Source: an uncultured Clostridia bacterium (GTDB lineage: Bacteria > Bacillota > Clostridia > TANB77 > CAG-508). From it: DNA of 17,221 nt. The number at the start of each line of letters is the position of its first letter. Position 1 is the stretch's first letter. A program made the position numbers and the translations under genes. Location: assembly GCA_947624925.1 (NCBI GenBank), contig CANQMG010000025.1, positions 1-17,221 of the forward strand, written 5' to 3'. Under the pieces are notes generated by a model. The model worked only from the letters and a program-made list of their open reading frames with translations, did not search any database and was not told where the DNA came from. Below are positions 15,301 through 17,221 of the stretch, piece after piece.

Positions 15301-16768
15301 TTACTGTGAAATATCAATTGTAACAACAGGACGAACAGCACTGCACCAATCATAAGATCTCACATCCCCTTGTTCAGACACTATAAATACATCTTTCCAA
15401 TTTAAGGTTCCATTTTTATCAACATATGCTACATTTGAACTTACATTACCCTCACGGTCACTGATATAACGTGAAGCAACCCAATAATCATCGTTAGATT
15501 TTGAAATTCCATAAAAATTCATCCTTGCAAAATCACTTTCAAAATATATATCTCCTTTTTTACACTTTCCATTATAATCATTAAAATAATCATATGTTTG
15601 TGCCCAATTACTTATTCTTGGTGACGTGTATGTATCGCCTTCTACTCTACTATCTATTTCTGCACCTACACTTCTTACTTTTACTTTATTTTCATTTGTT
15701 ACAATGTCATTACAATAATCGTTTATAATTTTTATAGCATTATTATAATCATTTATTGTCTTTTCAATACCTTCATTACTTTTTGAATCATTATAACTAT
15801 AAATATAACCGGTCTTGCCCCAATTTTAATCCATTTGAATCACTTGGCTTTTTTAATACATCTGGACTTATTATTTCTACTGTTCCATCTTCATTATCTT
15901 TAATTATTGTCCATTGCTTTTTATTTTCATCTTTTCCATCATAACTATATTCTACTGTTTGCCCTTCTAATCCTTTTTTTTCAAATATAAATTTAGGTTT
16001 TTCTTCTGTTGTATAATAATCATAATTTATTATATCTATTTTAATTTTTACTTCATATGCTTTATCTAGATATTTTATAAGTAAAAAACCTGAAAGATCA
16101 CCCTCTTTCAATACTCCATCTTCTTCTCCAACTGTTAATCCTAAGAATCCCACTAATCCACTTATATCTTCTCCCATAGTATTATCTTTTTTAAATTTTT
16201 CATTATCCATATCGAATATTTCAGTCAAATTTCTACCTATTCCTTTTGAACCTTGTATATATCTTTCTAATAAATTTTCTTCTTCTGATGGTGGTATTGG
16301 CTCTGGTTCTGGCTCTGACCCTGAACCTGTTCCTGACACTGGTCCAGTTATATTTCCATATGAATCTACTGTATATACATTTCCACTTGGAAATGTTACT
16401 GTCCAACCTGTTGTTTTATTTCCAACTACACTATCTGCCTCTTTTATTTGCAAATCATTCCCCTCAATCTTTGCATACTCATTCATCACATATTCTCCAT
16501 ATGCTAAACTTATTGCCTCTTTTTCTGCCTCTATTTGATACTGGTTTACTGCAGTTTCTGCGTGTTTTATTATGTTCTCTCTCATTATATAACTTATACT
16601 TACCATTGCTAATATTAATAATATTATTATTGTTAATATTAGCGCAATTAGGGTTATACCTGATTTAGATGTATTATTTAATGTTTTATGGTAATCTCTT
16701 TGAAACTGGGCAAGCACAAGACTTGCCCCTACAGACATTCTCTTATTCTTTCTTAATTTTTTGTACAT
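15301..16768 (-). pseudogene. Type IV prepilin-like surface protein, disrupted by a +1 frameshift
   Basis: The first frame runs from the ATG at 16768 (GGGAGG 10 nt upstream) and stops at 15797. The remaining coding sequence continues in the next frame to the TAA at 15301. Removing one C at 15811-15812 joins them as LGQD-GYIYSYNDS into 488 aa. Features: leader with Gly37 before ITLIALILTIIILLILAMVS, the prepilin peptidase site and hydrophobic helix (position +5 is Ala, not Glu); a Gly/Ser/Pro/Glu linker at 145-163; and a C-terminal domain with YWVASRYIS and SAVRPVVTID. That ending recalls lectin-like domains in clostridial surface proteins. Residues 13-26 are encoded by a dispersed hairpin repeat. 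G+C in the last 222 nt is about 34 percent, against about 25 percent in the 240 nt before it. It could be a decaying gene, a phase variant or a sequencing error; the protein's function is unknown. No prepilin peptidase or pilus motor gene is nearby. Confidence 0.75.
16690..16733 (-). repeat. Dispersed hairpin repeat, copy 2, inside the prepilin leader codons
   Basis: Plus strand GGTAATCTCTTTGAAACTGG then GCAAGCACAAGACTTGCCCC then TAC, with the GGGCAAG/CTTGCCC stem intact. On the minus strand it is read in frame as VGASLVLAQFQRDY, lengthening the basic leader before the prepilin cleavage site. Confidence 0.8.
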
Positions 16769-16851
16769 TTTTACATTTCCTCCCTTGTTTTTTTATATTA
16801 ATTAAATCTATAAAGATTTAAAATTTAATAACAATTTTAATTTTTAATTTA

Positions 16852-16896
16852 GGGTAATTCCTTCGTAGTTGGGCAGGCACAAGACCTGCCCCTACG
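16852..16896 (-). repeat. Dispersed hairpin repeat, copy 3
   Basis: Plus strand GGGTAATTCCTTCGTAGTTG then GGCAGGCACAAGACCTGCCC then CTACG. The stem is GGGCAGG/CCTGCCC, so both arms differ from copies 1 and 2 by matching A-to-G and T-to-C changes that keep pairing. An outer CGTAG/CTACG pair extends the hairpin. Confidence 0.8.
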
Positions 16897-16921
16897 TATG
16901 TTTTAACGTTTTTATGTATTT

Positions 16922-16987
16922 TGTTTTAATGAAATTATTATTTTTTATTAATCAATTTTTTAACATAAAATTTTATTCTATTTTATT
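16922..16987. repeat. Diverged direct repeat, right copy flanking the prepilin gene
   Basis: About 66 nt aligning with 15174-15237 in the same orientation, including TTTAACATAAAATTTTA. It suggests that the prepilin gene and its flank arose by, or were exchanged through, duplication of a gene cassette. This is inference from low-complexity sequence. Confidence 0.45.
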
Positions 16988-17011
16988 GCACGATTTTACA
17001 ATATAAAATTT

Positions 17012-17053
17012 GGGTAATTCCTCTGGAGCCTGGGCAAGCACAAGACCCCTACG
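17012..17053 (-). repeat. Dispersed hairpin repeat, copy 4, with a small deletion
   Basis: Plus strand GGGTAATTCCTCTGGAGCCT then GGGCAAGCACAAGACCCCTA then CG. The left arm is intact but the right arm has lost four bases (TTGC), so the stem can no longer form fully. It is probably a decayed copy. Confidence 0.7.
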
Positions 17054-17090
17054 TTTTTTATTTTTAAATTTTTTACATTTTGTCTAAGAA

Positions 17091-17134
17091 CCCCCAGTCA
17101 GCCTTTGGCTGACAGCCCCCTTATTAAAGGGGCT
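17091..17134. repeat. Double-hairpin element of MITE/REP type
   Basis: After CCCCC comes GTCAGCC-TTT-GGCTGAC (17097-17113), a perfect 7-bp stem, followed at once by AGCCCC and GGGGCT (17114-17119 with 17129-17134) around a 9-nt loop. This tandem-stem design resembles small repeats I recall from many AT-rich Bacillota genomes, and its G+C is far above the surroundings. It lies between the edge terminator and hairpin-repeat copy 4. It has no coding capacity, and mobility is only inferred. Confidence 0.6.
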
Positions 17135-17148
17135 ATAATTAAATCACA

Positions 17149-17192
17149 AAAAGAGCTATATGCAATTTTTAAAAATTACACATAACTCTTTT
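17149..17192 (-). terminator. Terminator of a minus-strand gene beyond the right edge
   Basis: A 22-bp inverted repeat with no spacer. Read as minus-strand RNA, its only three non-Watson-Crick positions are G-U pairs and the stem is followed by five U. Read as plus-strand RNA, the same positions become mismatches. This fixes its direction and implies a leftward gene ending just outside or at the window edge. Confidence 0.75.
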
Positions 17193-17221
17193 ATTTATAC
17201 CAAAATAAACATTAGATTTTC

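Larger units (their letters stand above)
16769..17221. other. Gene-poor repeat-rich region at the right edge
   Basis: No protein gene could be supported. Going leftward, the region holds a terminator for a minus-strand gene beyond the edge, a double-hairpin element, two hairpin repeats (copies 4 and 3), the right copy of a diverged direct repeat, and the AT-rich leader of the prepilin gene with its GGGAGG site (16779-16784). Only weak promoter words (TTGTTA and TAGATT, about 18 nt apart) are seen before that gene. The last 25 or so bases could be the 3' end of an upstream coding sequence, but its frame cannot be decided. Confidence 0.6.

Noticed and set aside
15809..15821. Frameshift point as a scar of the hairpin repeat (it contains GGGGCAAG)
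   Set aside because: Only about eight bases match the repeat and the rest of the element is missing; the words also encode the plausible LGQD in frame. Chance is the simpler reading.
15797..15830. Programmed ribosomal frameshifting in the prepilin-like gene
   Set aside because: No slippery heptamer, no nearby stem-loop and no internal ribosome-like stimulator were seen; mutation or read error is simpler.
16690..17134. CRISPR array formed by the repeated hairpins
   Set aside because: The copies are irregularly spaced, in both orientations, one within a coding sequence, and there are no uniform spacers or cas genes.

Overview
The window is very AT-rich (roughly a quarter G+C by eye), and every convincing gene lies on the minus strand, so it reads right to left. 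The secG-rnr pair, LytR-type and EpsC/D/E/F/G/L-type proteins, strong AGGAGG-like ribosome sites, TTGNNN-17-TATAAT promoters and a prepilin of the KSGITLIALI type all point to a low-GC Gram-positive (Bacillota), most likely an uncultured Clostridia-type lineage. The phylum is inferred with good confidence. Anything finer is a guess.

Right edge to about 14.4 kb: an intrinsic terminator for a gene beyond the window, two kinds of small hairpin repeats, and a type IV prepilin-like gene (16768 to 15301). That gene is broken by a +1 frameshift near 15811 and carries one copy of a dispersed hairpin repeat inside its leader-peptide codons. Next come a LOG-family phosphoribohydrolase with its own promoter, then secG (own promoter, own terminator) and rnr. 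The RNase R is short: it lacks the usual N-terminal helix-turn-helix and first cold-shock domain.

12.2 to 11.1 kb: a LytR-CpsA-Psr (LCP) ligase gene with its own promoter, closed by a perfect 15-bp terminator stem.

11.1 kb to the left edge: a new promoter (TTGAAA-17-TATAAT) drives a tight run of ten genes for an extracellular polysaccharide. In order of transcription they are: UDP-sugar 4,6-dehydratase (EpsC/WbpM type), initiating phosphoglycosyl transferase (EpsL type), SDR-family 4-keto reductase/epimerase, GT4 (EpsD-like), GT2 (EpsE-like), GT4 (EpsF-like), EpsG-type polymerase, GT2 (EpsH/EpsJ-like), CDP-glycerol glycerophosphotransferase-like protein, and a Wzx-type flippase cut by the window edge. 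Much of the order parallels the Bacillus subtilis eps biofilm operon. A Wzx/Wzy-dependent pathway can be inferred: the dehydratase and reductase make a 6-deoxy-HexNAc nucleotide, the PGT loads it on undecaprenyl phosphate, four glycosyltransferases extend the unit, the TagB/TagF-like enzyme may add glycerol phosphate, Wzx flips and EpsG polymerises. The adjacent LCP protein may anchor the product to peptidoglycan. No Wzz/tyrosine-kinase length-control genes are visible.

No tRNA, rRNA, CRISPR array, transposase or recognised riboswitch was seen. The most unusual area is 15.1 to 17.2 kb, with its repeat-invaded, frameshifted prepilin gene.
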